Assembly: GCA_014529675.2 (NCBI GenBank)
Contig: CP076040.1
Location: forward strand, 558,001 to 622,000
Length of the DNA stretch: 64,000 nt
Direction: 5' to 3'
Source: Opitutia bacterium ISCC 52
GTDB lineage: Bacteria > Verrucomicrobiota > Verrucomicrobiia > Opitutales > UBA2995
How positions within the stretch are numbered: position 1 is the stretch's first letter; every line of letters starts with the position of its first letter. This document shows, in pieces, positions 28,497 through 37,396 of this stretch. The position numbers were made by a program, and so were the translations under genes. The notes under the pieces were generated by a model. The model had not been told where the DNA came from. It searched no databases and was given only the letters and a program-made list of their open reading frames with translations.

Positions 28497-30989
28497 ATGG
28501 AACCGATGAACAATTTCACTCCGCGCGCTCAGCAGGTATTAGCGCTGGCTCGGAAAGAAGCAGATCGTTTTCACCATAATTACGTGGGAACTGAACATTT
28601 GCTGCTGGGGTTAATCAACCTCGGCCAAGGCGTTGCTGTCAACGTGCTGCAAAAGATGGGCCTCGATTTGGTTACGGTCCGCAGTGCCGTCGAAAAGCAA
28701 GTCGGCATGGGCCAGGAAGCTAAGCCTTCTGGCAACATCCCTTTTACTCCTCGGGTCAAGAAAGTCTTGGCCTTGGCGAGTAAGGAAGCGAAAAACCTCA
28801 ACCACAGCTATGTGGGAACCGAGCATATTTTACTCGGCCTGCTTCGTGAAGGAGAGGGCGTTGCCGCCCAAGTTCTCAAATCACTTGATGTGGATATTGA
28901 GCGCACTCGAAACGAAATTCTAAGTGAATTGGACCCCAACTACGCTGGTAGCGATGTTGAGGAGCCCGCTTCTGCGCCGCATGCGAAAGGTGGAGAAGAC
29001 AAAAAGGAAGTTAAGACTCCTGCTTTGAAGGCATTTGGCCGCGACCTTACAGAGATGGCCCGCAAGGGTGAACTTGACCCGGTCATTGGCCGTAAGAAGG
29101 AAATTCAACGTGTGGTTCAGATCCTTTGTCGCCGTACCAAGAACAATCCAGTTTTAATTGGTGAGGCCGGCGTGGGAAAGACCGCGATTGTCGAAGGACT
29201 TGCCCAGGAAGTTATTAACGGGATTGTGCCTGAGATTCTGGCTGATAAACGCGTTGTTACTTTGGACCTTGCTCTTATGGTGGCTGGGACAAAATACCGT
29301 GGGCAATTCGAGGAGCGCATCAAAGCCGTCATGGACGAGATTAAGCGCACTCGCAACGTGATCCTGTTCATCGATGAATTACACACGATCGTTGGAGCCG
29401 GTGCTGCCGAAGGAGCGATGGACGCTTCCAATATTTTCAAACCCGCTCTGTCGCGTGGTGAAATGCAATGTATAGGAGCTACAACGCTAGCCGAGTACCG
29501 CAAATTTATTGAAAAGGACAGTGCACTAGATCGTCGTTTTCAAAGCGTTAAAGTAGATGCTCCGTCGAAGGAAGATGCAGTGAAGATCCTGCATGGAATT
29601 CGTGGGAAATATGAAGAGCATCACAACGTGACCTATACTGACGAATCATTGGAGTTGGCTGTTCAGCTTTCTGATCGTTATATCACAAACCGTTTCTTAC
29701 CTGACAAAGCCATTGATGTTCTCGATGAAGCTGGTTCACGTGCCCGCATAGCAAGTCTGAACCGCCCACCTGAACTGGATGATCTACAAAACGAGATCGA
29801 AGAGGTTTGTGGACTTAAGGAAGACGCAATTAGTAAGCAACATTTCGAAGAAGCTGCCAAATTCCGTGACCAGGAAAAGCAACTCCGTCAGAAGCGTGAG
29901 CAGCTTATGGAAGATTGGAAGCAAAGTCGGAAGGAGATGGAGATTGTTGTCGGTGGAGACGATATGTTAAAAATCGTTTCTGGATGGACCGGTATTCCGC
30001 TGACGCGCATGGAGCAGAAGGAAACTCAACGCTTGCTCCAACTTGAAAAGGATTTGCAGGAAGAGGTTGTTGGCCAAGATGCGGCTACTGAGGTCATTGC
30101 CAAAGCGCTACGTCGCTCTCGAGCTGACCTGAAAGACCCACGCCGTCCGATTGGTTCGTTCATGTTTATGGGGCCGACAGGTGTTGGTAAGACTCACTTG
30201 GCAAAGACGCTTGCTGAAAACATGTTTGGCGATCAGGACGCTATTATCCAGATCGACATGTCTGAGTACATGGAGAAATTTACCGTATCTCGTTTGATCG
30301 GGTCTCCTCCTGGCTATGTTGGGCACGAAGATGGCGGCCAGCTATCTGAAGCTGTGAGACGCAAACCTTACTCAGTTGTTCTGTTTGACGAAATTGAAAA
30401 GGCTCACCCCGATGTTGTTCAGCTGCTTCTTCAAGTACTTGAGGATGGACGCCTGACGGACAGTCTCGGCCGTGTGGTAGACTTCCGGAATACAATTATC
30501 ATTATGACCTCCAATGTAGGGGCTCAATTGATACAGAAGGAGACTTCCCTCGGATTTGGTAAGAAGACAGGGAATGCTGACGATTTCGAACGCGTTAAGG
30601 AAAAGATTTTGGAAGAATCCAAACGGGTATTTAAGCCTGAGTTCCTGAATCGGATTAACGAGTTGGTTGTATTTCGCTCTCTTACTAAAGAGGACCTTGT
30701 TAAAATCGTTGATATTGAGCTTAAGGGTGTCATCAAGCGCCTGGAGTCTCACGAGATCTTCATGACTGTTGGCAAAGAGGCGAAGGAATACCTTATTGAG
30801 AATGGCTACGATGAAAAATACGGTGCGCGTCCATTGCGTAGAGCCGTAGAACGATACATTGAAGATCCTCTTGCAGAAGCCATCTTGCGTGGCGACCTCA
30901 AGAAAGTGGATCCGATAGAAGTAGTGATGGAAGATGGGGCGATAAAGTTTGAGCAAAAACAATCATCATCTGAAGTCCCATCTAACTAG
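28497..30989 (+). CDS. clpC: ATP-dependent unfoldase ClpC
   Basis: An AAA+ HSP100 chaperone of 830 aa. Two N-domain repeats (about 1-145; [10 protein letters not shown] and [10 protein letters not shown] carry the Glu residues that bind phosphoarginine in B. subtilis ClpC), D1 with IGEAGVGKT (about 221-229), a coiled-coil M-domain around [17 protein letters not shown], and D2 with [12 protein letters not shown] (about 558-569). A LGF tripeptide loop after residue 680 would dock to ClpP; clpP is not in this window. It follows mcsB by 31 bp and ends in its own terminator. Confidence 0.95.
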   Translation: MEPMNNFTPRAQQVLALARKEADRFHHNYVGTEHLLLGLINLGQGVAVNVLQKMGLDLVTVRSAVEKQVGMGQEAKPSGNIPFTPRVKKVLALASKEAKNLNHSYVGTEHILLGLLREGEGVAAQVLKSLDVDIERTRNEILSELDPNYAGSDVEEPASAPHAKGGEDKKEVKTPALKAFGRDLTEMARKGELDPVIGRKKEIQRVVQILCRRTKNNPVLIGEAGVGKTAIVEGLAQEVINGIVPEILADKRVVTLDLALMVAGTKYRGQFEERIKAVMDEIKRTRNVILFIDELHTIVGAGAAEGAMDASNIFKPALSRGEMQCIGATTLAEYRKFIEKDSALDRRFQSVKVDAPSKEDAVKILHGIRGKYEEHHNVTYTDESLELAVQLSDRYITNRFLPDKAIDVLDEAGSRARIASLNRPPELDDLQNEIEEVCGLKEDAISKQHFEEAAKFRDQEKQLRQKREQLMEDWKQSRKEMEIVVGGDDMLKIVSGWTGIPLTRMEQKETQRLLQLEKDLQEEVVGQDAATEVIAKALRRSRADLKDPRRPIGSFMFMGPTGVGKTHLAKTLAENMFGDQDAIIQIDMSEYMEKFTVSRLIGSPPGYVGHEDGGQLSEAVRRKPYSVVLFDEIEKAHPDVVQLLLQVLEDGRLTDSLGRVVDFRNTIIIMTSNVGAQLIQKETSLGFGKKTGNADDFERVKEKILEESKRVFKPEFLNRINELVVFRSLTKEDLVKIVDIELKGVIKRLESHEIFMTVGKEAKEYLIENGYDEKYGARPLRRAVERYIEDPLAEAILRGDLKKVDPIEVVMEDGAIKFEQKQSSSEVPSN

Positions 30990-31014
30990 CTGGATTTTAA
31001 ATGATATTAATTTC

Positions 31015-31044
31015 AAAGGGCTCCTTCAGGAGCCCTTTATTTTT
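31015..31044 (+). terminator. Intrinsic terminator of mcsA-mcsB-clpC
   Basis: A perfect 10-bp stem, AAAGGGCTCC (31015-31024), loop TTCA, GGAGCCCTTT (31029-31038), followed by ATTTTT. Confidence 0.93.
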
Positions 31045-31082
31045 ATGCAACCACAGCACTGATTATAAACGTTTACCTTCTA

Positions 31083-32879
31083 ATGCGTTGTTATCTCAAA
31101 CGATTGTGCTTCTGCCTGTTTAGCCTGCTATGGGTAAACCTGTCTTTAGGGCAGGCTGAGGAAGATTACCCGTGGATTGGGATCGCGAATGCATCTGTTT
31201 TTCCTCAAAAGCTTTTAAACTACCGAGATGCACATGGCTGGTCGGAGCTAAGGATGTCTGTTTTTCGAGATGCGAAACATGCCTATGAGCGCCGTCATCC
31301 GGTAGCCGAACGACTTCTGTATACCTTCCTTTGGATCGATTTGATGCACCAGTCGGAATCAGAATACGTAACCGAATGGGTAGATAAGATGGGTAAGGCC
31401 AATCGTTTGCATGCCAATATGCCTGCTCAGATTCCCTATTTTCAAGGTATTCTTGGTGAGCGACTGAGTGACGATTTCTTGCGATATTTTTTCTCTAAGA
31501 GTGATCTGATGAGATCTACTTACAATCAATGGGAGCCTACTGATTTGTTGACGGAATTCTTTTCTATCCTGGAGCGATTCTATTCTAACAATAAGTATCT
31601 TTTTGGACGGTACTCCGAATTAGCTTTTGCAATTGCCTTTGTTCACGATGTCCCGCCGCCACCTCAATGGCCTCATGCTCAAGTCGGTCAGCATGTATTA
31701 CCAAGGCAACTACAAAGTCCTGAAGAGGTCTTTGCTTATTTCACAAATGCACGGAATTCCAAATGGTTTCACAACTCAATTAGACGCTTATCATTATCGG
31801 ATACTATCTTCATGGTAGATTTGATAGTTACACCTGAAGAGGTTGAATGGGTTCACAGCAACGTAACCGTGAGCCCTCTTGAATTCGAGGACGTTTATAC
31901 CATGATTACATACGATATGCCTCGCTTGGAACGTGGTCAGATGTACTGGATTTACGATGACTATTCGTTGCCTTCAATTTTTCAAGCCGGAGGGATCTGT
32001 GTCGATCAAGCCTACTTCGCCAGCCAAGTGGGGAAGGCCCAGGGGTTACCCACAATAGAATTTTTAGGCTCTGGCTTAGACGGTCGTCACGCGTGGTTTG
32101 GCTACTTAAATAATCGAGGTAAATGGGAGATGGATGCTGGGCGCTACGCAGACCAGCGCTTTGTCACAGGCTATGGCTTTAATCCACAAACCTGGGGCTA
32201 TATCTCTGATCACGAGGTTGCGTTTATTGGTGCTGGCTATCACAATTCCAATTCATTTTGCAGGTCCCAAGCCCATTTCTACTGGGCTCGTATTCTTGGA
32301 TATATGGGCCAATTAGAAGAAGCCGTGAAGGCGGCTGAAGATGCCGTAGCGATGGAGCGTCGGAATGCGGAAGCTTGGGAATTGCTAATTGATCTGAGGA
32401 AACAGAATGGAGCATTGCGGAACCGAGTCGATGCTACCTATCGGTCGGCGCTGTCGGCGTTCAGAACCTATTCTGATCTGGAAGCGAAGTTTTTGACCTC
32501 TTTTGCTGAATACCTTGAAGCGACCGGGCGTCAAAATTCAGCTCGTTCTGAGCGCAATCGCATTACCTACCGCAACAAAGATAATCGTCCGGATCTGGCT
32601 ATCCAGAATTCTGTTAAGATTTTGGAGGAATCCATTCAATCGGACTCTCGGTCAGCTCAGATGTATGTCTACAAAAAGTTACTGTATCAATTAGGAGACC
32701 AAGCTGGAATACAACTGTTAGATCAGCTGGTTTTGCCGTTCATGTATTATCTAATGAAAGAAGGGCGTAACGGAGATGCCAAGATTGTCATTATGGAAGC
32801 TGAACGGGTTTTGAATCCTCCAGCCCAGTCGCAGATGGCTGGGGAAATTTCTAAGATAAAAGTCCAAGTTGGGCTCTGA
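31083..32879 (+). CDS. Exported transglutaminase-like protein with TPR-like C-terminus
   Basis: I do not recognise a named family. The 598-aa protein has a signal peptide (1-25, ending ...LSLGQA). A papain-like/transglutaminase-type triad is visible in the expected order and spacing: Cys306 in GGICVDQA, His336 in GRHAWFGY and Asp351 in WEMDAGRY. The last 220 residues are helical with TPR-like pairs (ARILGYMGQLEEAVKAAEDA). It stands alone between clpC and ndk. It could be an envelope cross-linking or protease-like enzyme; function is not known. Confidence 0.6.
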   Translation: MRCYLKRLCFCLFSLLWVNLSLGQAEEDYPWIGIANASVFPQKLLNYRDAHGWSELRMSVFRDAKHAYERRHPVAERLLYTFLWIDLMHQSESEYVTEWVDKMGKANRLHANMPAQIPYFQGILGERLSDDFLRYFFSKSDLMRSTYNQWEPTDLLTEFFSILERFYSNNKYLFGRYSELAFAIAFVHDVPPPPQWPHAQVGQHVLPRQLQSPEEVFAYFTNARNSKWFHNSIRRLSLSDTIFMVDLIVTPEEVEWVHSNVTVSPLEFEDVYTMITYDMPRLERGQMYWIYDDYSLPSIFQAGGICVDQAYFASQVGKAQGLPTIEFLGSGLDGRHAWFGYLNNRGKWEMDAGRYADQRFVTGYGFNPQTWGYISDHEVAFIGAGYHNSNSFCRSQAHFYWARILGYMGQLEEAVKAAEDAVAMERRNAEAWELLIDLRKQNGALRNRVDATYRSALSAFRTYSDLEAKFLTSFAEYLEATGRQNSARSERNRITYRNKDNRPDLAIQNSVKILEESIQSDSRSAQMYVYKKLLYQLGDQAGIQLLDQLVLPFMYYLMKEGRNGDAKIVIMEAERVLNPPAQSQMAGEISKIKVQVGL

Positions 32880-32975
32880 TGGATTCAAGCTTGAAAAAGC
32901 TAACTTAATTTGGATGCTTGGCGGCTTTATTTGGCTGATGCTGAACCAATAGCATACCATTCTACCTAGATTGCC

Positions 32976-33395
32976 ATGGACAGAACACTGATCATTTTTA
33001 AGCCCGACTGCATGAAGAAAAAGCTGATGGGCTCCGTATTAAGCCGGTTCGAAGCGGAAGGCTTTTCGGTTGCTGGATGCAAGATGATGCAGCTCGATTC
33101 CGATTTGCTTCGGACTCACTATGCTCATATCGCTGAATTGCCCTTTTTCCCGGAAATCGAGGCGTTTATGGCTTCTGAGCCTGTAGTGGTCATGATTCTG
33201 CAAGGTGAGGACGTCATTCCAAAAGTGCGCGAGTTGCTTGGACCTACAGATTCAACGAAGGCCCCGGCTGGAACCATTCGCGGCGACTACGGTGAATCGG
33301 TAATGATTAACGTGGTGCACGCATCTGATAGTCCGGAGGCTGCTGAAACAGAAATCGCACGTTTCTTCGACGAGGCTGACTTTATCAAGGCATAG
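32976..33395 (+). CDS. ndk: Nucleoside diphosphate kinase
   Basis: Transfers the gamma-phosphate of ATP to nucleoside diphosphates. The 139-aa length, TLIIFKPD at the start, and the active-site His115 in NVVHASDS are diagnostic. The sequence IRGDYG (about 101-106) also fits. The gene stands alone with short flanking gaps. Confidence 0.94.
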   Translation: MDRTLIIFKPDCMKKKLMGSVLSRFEAEGFSVAGCKMMQLDSDLLRTHYAHIAELPFFPEIEAFMASEPVVVMILQGEDVIPKVRELLGPTDSTKAPAGTIRGDYGESVMINVVHASDSPEAAETEIARFFDEADFIKA

Positions 33396-33472
33396 CCTCT
33401 GTGTATTTGGAGCGCGTGTATTCTCCCGCTTTTTTATTTTCTCTTGAGGAAGATGCGCTAGCGTTGGTTTAG

Positions 33473-34405
33473 ATGTATCGCTGTGTTGCTAGAATACCCG
33501 AACAACTCGCTGAGTTCATTGAGGCTTTCGCTGTACATGTAGAATTGGAGAAGGGGCTGAGTCAGAATACCGTTTCCGGCTATTTCAGCGACTTAGAGCA
33601 GTGTGCCGGATTTTTGAAATCACTCAACCTGACTGATTGGACACAAGTCTCACATGACCATATTTCCTTGTGGATCAGTTCACTCAGCGGAGACGACTAT
33701 GCTGTAGCCAGTTTAGCGCGCAAGTTAACGAGTATTCGGTTGATGGCTCGTTTCCTCGTAAAGGAAGATATTCGAAAGGATGACTTCAGTGAATTAATTA
33801 CAGGGCCCAAAATGGTTCGTCGATTGCCTGAGACTTTGAATCCCGAGGAGGTGGACAGATTGCTGGCTGCTCCTGACTTGAATACTCCTTACGGCCTTCG
33901 CGATCGTGCGATGCTGGAATTATTTTACTCCAGTGGTCTGCGTGTATCAGAAATGGGTGGATTGGAGTTACACCAATTGGATTTAGATCAAGGATTTCTC
34001 CGAGTTTATGGAAAAGGGGCAAAAGAAAGACTTGTTCCTGTAGGCTCCCGGGCCGTTGATGCCATTCGTTCCTATTTAGATGCTGGACGAGCATTCTTTG
34101 TTAAACCGCATACGGGTAGTGATTTGTTTCTCAGTGAACGGGGCAAAGGGATCAGCCGAAAAATGGTTTGGGTTATCATTAAGCGTTGCGCCACGGTAGC
34201 GGGAATCGAAAAGCCGGTAAAACCCCATTTACTAAGACACTCCTTTGCGACTCATTTGCTGAATGGCGGGGCTGATTTGCGTGCGATTCAAGAAATGCTT
34301 GGACATGCCGATATTTCAACTACGCAGATTTACACTACGGTTGAAGATAGCCGCCTTATTGATCAGCACAGTAAATTTCACCCACGAAATCGATTGGGTG
34401 ATTGA
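33473..34405 (+). CDS. Tyrosine recombinase XerC/XerD
   Basis: A site-specific recombinase of 310 aa. The N-terminal SAM-like domain (about 12-100) binds core DNA; the catalytic domain has Arg157 (GLRVSE), Lys181-184 (YGKGAKERLVPVG), His252 and Arg255 (HLLRHSFATHLL), His278 (LGHADISTTQIYT) and the nucleophile Tyr287. The length and motifs fit chromosomal XerC/D, which resolve chromosome dimers at dif, rather than a phage integrase. No dif-like site or mobile-element cargo is visible nearby. Confidence 0.88.
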   Translation: MYRCVARIPEQLAEFIEAFAVHVELEKGLSQNTVSGYFSDLEQCAGFLKSLNLTDWTQVSHDHISLWISSLSGDDYAVASLARKLTSIRLMARFLVKEDIRKDDFSELITGPKMVRRLPETLNPEEVDRLLAAPDLNTPYGLRDRAMLELFYSSGLRVSEMGGLELHQLDLDQGFLRVYGKGAKERLVPVGSRAVDAIRSYLDAGRAFFVKPHTGSDLFLSERGKGISRKMVWVIIKRCATVAGIEKPVKPHLLRHSFATHLLNGGADLRAIQEMLGHADISTTQIYTTVEDSRLIDQHSKFHPRNRLGD

Positions 34406-34414
34406 AGCATACTT

Positions 34415-34867
34415 CTACTGTACCATCTCGTAGGAGATGACTTTGCCCTCACGAAAATCGACCACGAGGTTCTTTTCAGGTTCACCATAGCTTCCTACAA
34501 CGACGTGGTTGTCCCAATAGGGTCTCCTGATCCAGCTACCGTAATACGAGTTGTATGTGAAAAATCCGTGGTGGCCCCCATATCCATAGCCATCAATAGG
34601 ACGAGGACGGTATTCGTAGTAAGTCCATACTTCTGTGGTCCCATCCTTTGTCCGTTTCTTGGCTTTCCTATCTGGCATTCCTGCGGCCATCATCACCATC
34701 TCATGTGTGAAATCTAAATCGACTTCACCCTTCAGGATTGTTTCCTTTTGGTTGGCCGAATAACTCTCAAACAAATCCTTGTTTTCATCCACACGTGATT
34801 GAGGAGTGGATACGCAACCGCTCAATCCAAGTATACCTAATAACGATACGACAATAAGTGCTTTCAT
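34415..34867 (-). CDS. Small lipoprotein of unknown function
   Basis: A 150-aa protein from ATG 34867. The signal peptide ends in LGLSGC (Cys at about 18), a lipobox. Around residues 50-85 it has GEVDLDFTHEMVMMAAGMPDRK, similar to the SmpA/OmlA-like (BamE) pattern where a short helix precedes A-G-x-P-D. The second half is rich in Tyr and Gly (YRPRPIDGYGYGGHHG). An upstream in-frame ATG exists but would leave a 61-residue non-signal extension. Convergent with the Xer gene 9 bp away and divergent from the HNH gene. Confidence 0.65.
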   Translation of the reverse strand: MKALIVVSLLGILGLSGCVSTPQSRVDENKDLFESYSANQKETILKGEVDLDFTHEMVMMAAGMPDRKAKKRTKDGTTEVWTYYEYRPRPIDGYGYGGHHGFFTYNSYYGSWIRRPYWDNHVVVGSYGEPEKNLVVDFREGKVISYEMVQ

Positions 34868-34991
34868 GTTGATCTTATACTCTGAGAATATATTTCTCTC
34901 TCCGGTTCCCATATTTCTAGTTCTTTTTACCTTCCTGTAACCAAGATTAATTTGACAGGTAGTTTTGGCGCAATTTAAAAGACTTCTCCGG

Positions 34992-35591
34992 ATGGAAGCT
35001 GTATTGACAAGACAAGTATTGGTGCTGAATCGGTGCTGGCAAGCTGTCAACGTCGTCGGTGTAAAACGAGCATTCAGTCTTTTGGTCCAAGGTCATGCAG
35101 ATGTGATTCATCAGGAAGAAGGTGACTTTCAGTTATACGACTTTGATCAATGGGTGGATTCATCAAATTTATGGGGTGATGGAGGACCAGAATACCTGCA
35201 CACAATCAATCACCTGATACGCTTACCCAAAGTGATCATTTTAAAGGTCTTCGATCGATTACCTATCAAAGAAGTGAAGTTTCATCGAAATAACATTTAC
35301 GAGCGGGATAAGCACCGTTGTCAGTATTGTGGAAATCAATTCATTGAAAATGAGCTCAATCTGGACCATGTGATTCCTCGTCATCACGGAGGACGAACTT
35401 CATGGGAGAATGTAGTCACCTCCTGTATTCGGTGTAATTCAAAAAAAGCCGATCGCCTTCCCCATGAGGCTGGAATGCGGCTTATTCGAAAACCGGCCAA
35501 GCCGAAATGGAGGCCCTTCGTATCCGTTGCGGAGAATAAAGAGAAAAATCCCTCCTGGGACTATTTCCTGAATCCTTTGAAGCTATCTTAA
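34992..35591 (+). CDS. HNH endonuclease family protein
   Basis: A 199-aa protein with a C-terminal HNH domain: ERDKHRCQYCGNQF (first CxxC), ELNLDHVIPRHHGG (the D-H motif), SWENVV and CIRCNSKKADR (second CxxC), so zinc-stabilised. The N-terminal half (RQVLVLNRCWQAVNVVGVKRAF) is the arrangement seen in the many small bacterial HNH proteins with unknown biological targets. I chose ATG 34992; a TTG at 34965 is less likely. No restriction or toxin partner is adjacent. Confidence 0.85.
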   Translation: MEAVLTRQVLVLNRCWQAVNVVGVKRAFSLLVQGHADVIHQEEGDFQLYDFDQWVDSSNLWGDGGPEYLHTINHLIRLPKVIILKVFDRLPIKEVKFHRNNIYERDKHRCQYCGNQFIENELNLDHVIPRHHGGRTSWENVVTSCIRCNSKKADRLPHEAGMRLIRKPAKPKWRPFVSVAENKEKNPSWDYFLNPLKLS

Positions 35592-35602
35592 CGGGCTTTG
35601 GC

Positions 35603-37306
35603 TTAAGTCAACGGAAGCCAGAATTTCATGGTCGTCCCTAGATGGCTCGATTCTTTTACCTCTATGTCTCCTCTATGGCTTCGCAGTATCCGTTTCACAA
35701 TGGAAAGTCCCAATCCTGTGCCTCCGGGTCTGCCTGTTAGGAAAGAGTCGAATATTTTTTCCTTAAGTTCACTCTGAATTCCAGGTCCTGTATCTTCTAC
35801 TTCAATACAGCCAAATGGTTGCTCTCCGATCGATTCGCTATAGCAGCGGAAAGTTATTTGACCACCTTCGGTCATTACTTGGGACGCATTTAGAACCAGG
35901 TTCAAAATGACTTGTTGGATTTGCCCTTTATTGGCTTCTGCTATGAGTTTTTCCTCCGAGGGTTCAAACACCGCAGAGATTTTATTTTGGAGCAATTTCA
36001 GTCGCACGAGCTGCATGCTTTCTTCAATCAAATCAGCAAGGTTCCAGTGCGAGTGCATGGACTCCGACGTTTTTCCAAAGCTCAGAACTTGTTCTACGAT
36101 GCCTTCGAGTTGACCAATTTTTTCATCGATGATCTGCGCGTCTTTGCGCCGTTGGTCTCCTTCTTCAAATTTCAAGTCAAGACTGCTAAAGAGAAGCTTG
36201 ATAACCATTAGCGGGTTTCGGATTTCGTGGGCAATCTCTGCGGCCAACAAGCCAAGCGTGATTAACTTATCATTCTTTTGTAGATGCTCCTCATTCTCGA
36301 ACATCATGGTGTAGAGCCTCAAGTTCTGCATGGCTACAGCACTGAAGCTGGCGAGGGTACTTAAGATGCGTTTCTCCTGGTCGTTTATGCGGTGCATCTT
36401 ATCCGCATAGGTGGCTAATAGCCCGATAACTTCGTTTTCCCAGAGGATCGGACAACAGACCATGGATTGGAGGTTTTCACCACTCACAATATCCCAGAAA
36501 TGATCCTCCTCGGAGCGTCGTAGATCAAAAACGTCGATGGGGCGTTTTAGCTGTATTGAGACTCCAAATGACGTATCTTGTAGCTCCAGTTCCGGTAAGG
36601 GATCATACTTTCCTTTGGCTCCATGCATGGAGTGGACCTTTAAACGTTCCTTGTCAGGACTAAGCACGAGCAACATCGATAAACGACATCGCATGATGCT
36701 ATGCGTTTCACGAGTGATGGTTTCTAGTAAATCATCTAGGTCCAACCTTGAGATTAAGTCCTGCCCCATTGAAATCAGTGATTCCAATTGTTGCGAGCGG
36801 TTTTGAAGACCTTGAATCAGCCAGAGCTGACCCACAATCTGAGTCGTCTCCTCAGCGATTATCTCTAGGGCCCGTTGGGTGTCTTCAGAAAATGCGTTTT
36901 TGCGATCCGAGCCGATGTTGATAACGCCGGTAATTTGCCCTTTTTCTATCATCGGGCAGGCTAGCTCACTCCTCACATGATCGGAGATTTTGAAGTAACG
37001 GGGGTCTTGTTCTACATCGTGAACCAATAGGGATTTCCCGTGTAGAGCCACCCACCCCGTAAGGCCTACTCCTACTGGAAGATGAACATCCCTGGTATCT
37101 TGAGGAAGCCCCCGGTTCACCTCAATATCGAGTTCCCGGGTATCTGGGTTTAAGAGCGCTATGCTCGCCGAATAGGCTGCAAAATATTGCTGAACGAGCT
37201 CTAGAATAGTGGTGAGTGCACTTTGTGGGTCCTTCGCTTCATGCCCGATCACACGTATGCGATACAGTAGATCTATCAGTGCATCTCGTTCATTTGATTT
37301 GCTCAT
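35603..37306 (-). CDS. Soluble GAF-GAF sensor histidine kinase
   Basis: A 567-aa kinase without transmembrane segments. GAF 1 spans about 10-165 (VGVGLTGWVALHGKSLLVHD), GAF 2 about 180-335, the HisKA domain has its phosphoacceptor His360 in AEIAHEIRNPLM, and the HATPase domain (about 450-567) shows NLVLNASQ, DTGPGIQ and GGTGLGLSI. It would sense a soluble ligand or redox state through the GAF domains. It lies 90 bp downstream of glnD, but no response regulator is adjacent, so it is an orphan in this window. Confidence 0.88.
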   Translation of the reverse strand: MSKSNERDALIDLLYRIRVIGHEAKDPQSALTTILELVQQYFAAYSASIALLNPDTRELDIEVNRGLPQDTRDVHLPVGVGLTGWVALHGKSLLVHDVEQDPRYFKISDHVRSELACPMIEKGQITGVINIGSDRKNAFSEDTQRALEIIAEETTQIVGQLWLIQGLQNRSQQLESLISMGQDLISRLDLDDLLETITRETHSIMRCRLSMLLVLSPDKERLKVHSMHGAKGKYDPLPELELQDTSFGVSIQLKRPIDVFDLRRSEEDHFWDIVSGENLQSMVCCPILWENEVIGLLATYADKMHRINDQEKRILSTLASFSAVAMQNLRLYTMMFENEEHLQKNDKLITLGLLAAEIAHEIRNPLMVIKLLFSSLDLKFEEGDQRRKDAQIIDEKIGQLEGIVEQVLSFGKTSESMHSHWNLADLIEESMQLVRLKLLQNKISAVFEPSEEKLIAEANKGQIQQVILNLVLNASQVMTEGGQITFRCYSESIGEQPFGCIEVEDTGPGIQSELKEKIFDSFLTGRPGGTGLGLSIVKRILRSHRGDIEVKESSHLGTTMKFWLPLT

Positions 37307-37396
37307 TTTTACCCAAATTGATTTGGTTGGTCACCCTCACCCATCGCATAAATACAAATTACGCTGCAAGGCGCATTTTTGAATTCTACTGTCTAA

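Noticed and set aside
33473-34405. Tyrosine recombinase as evidence of an integrated mobile element
   Set aside because: Length and motifs fit chromosomal XerC/D and no att repeats, cargo or other mobile genes are present.
36705-36712. GTTTCACG resembling half of a parS site
   Set aside because: The inverted half is absent and it lies inside the kinase gene.
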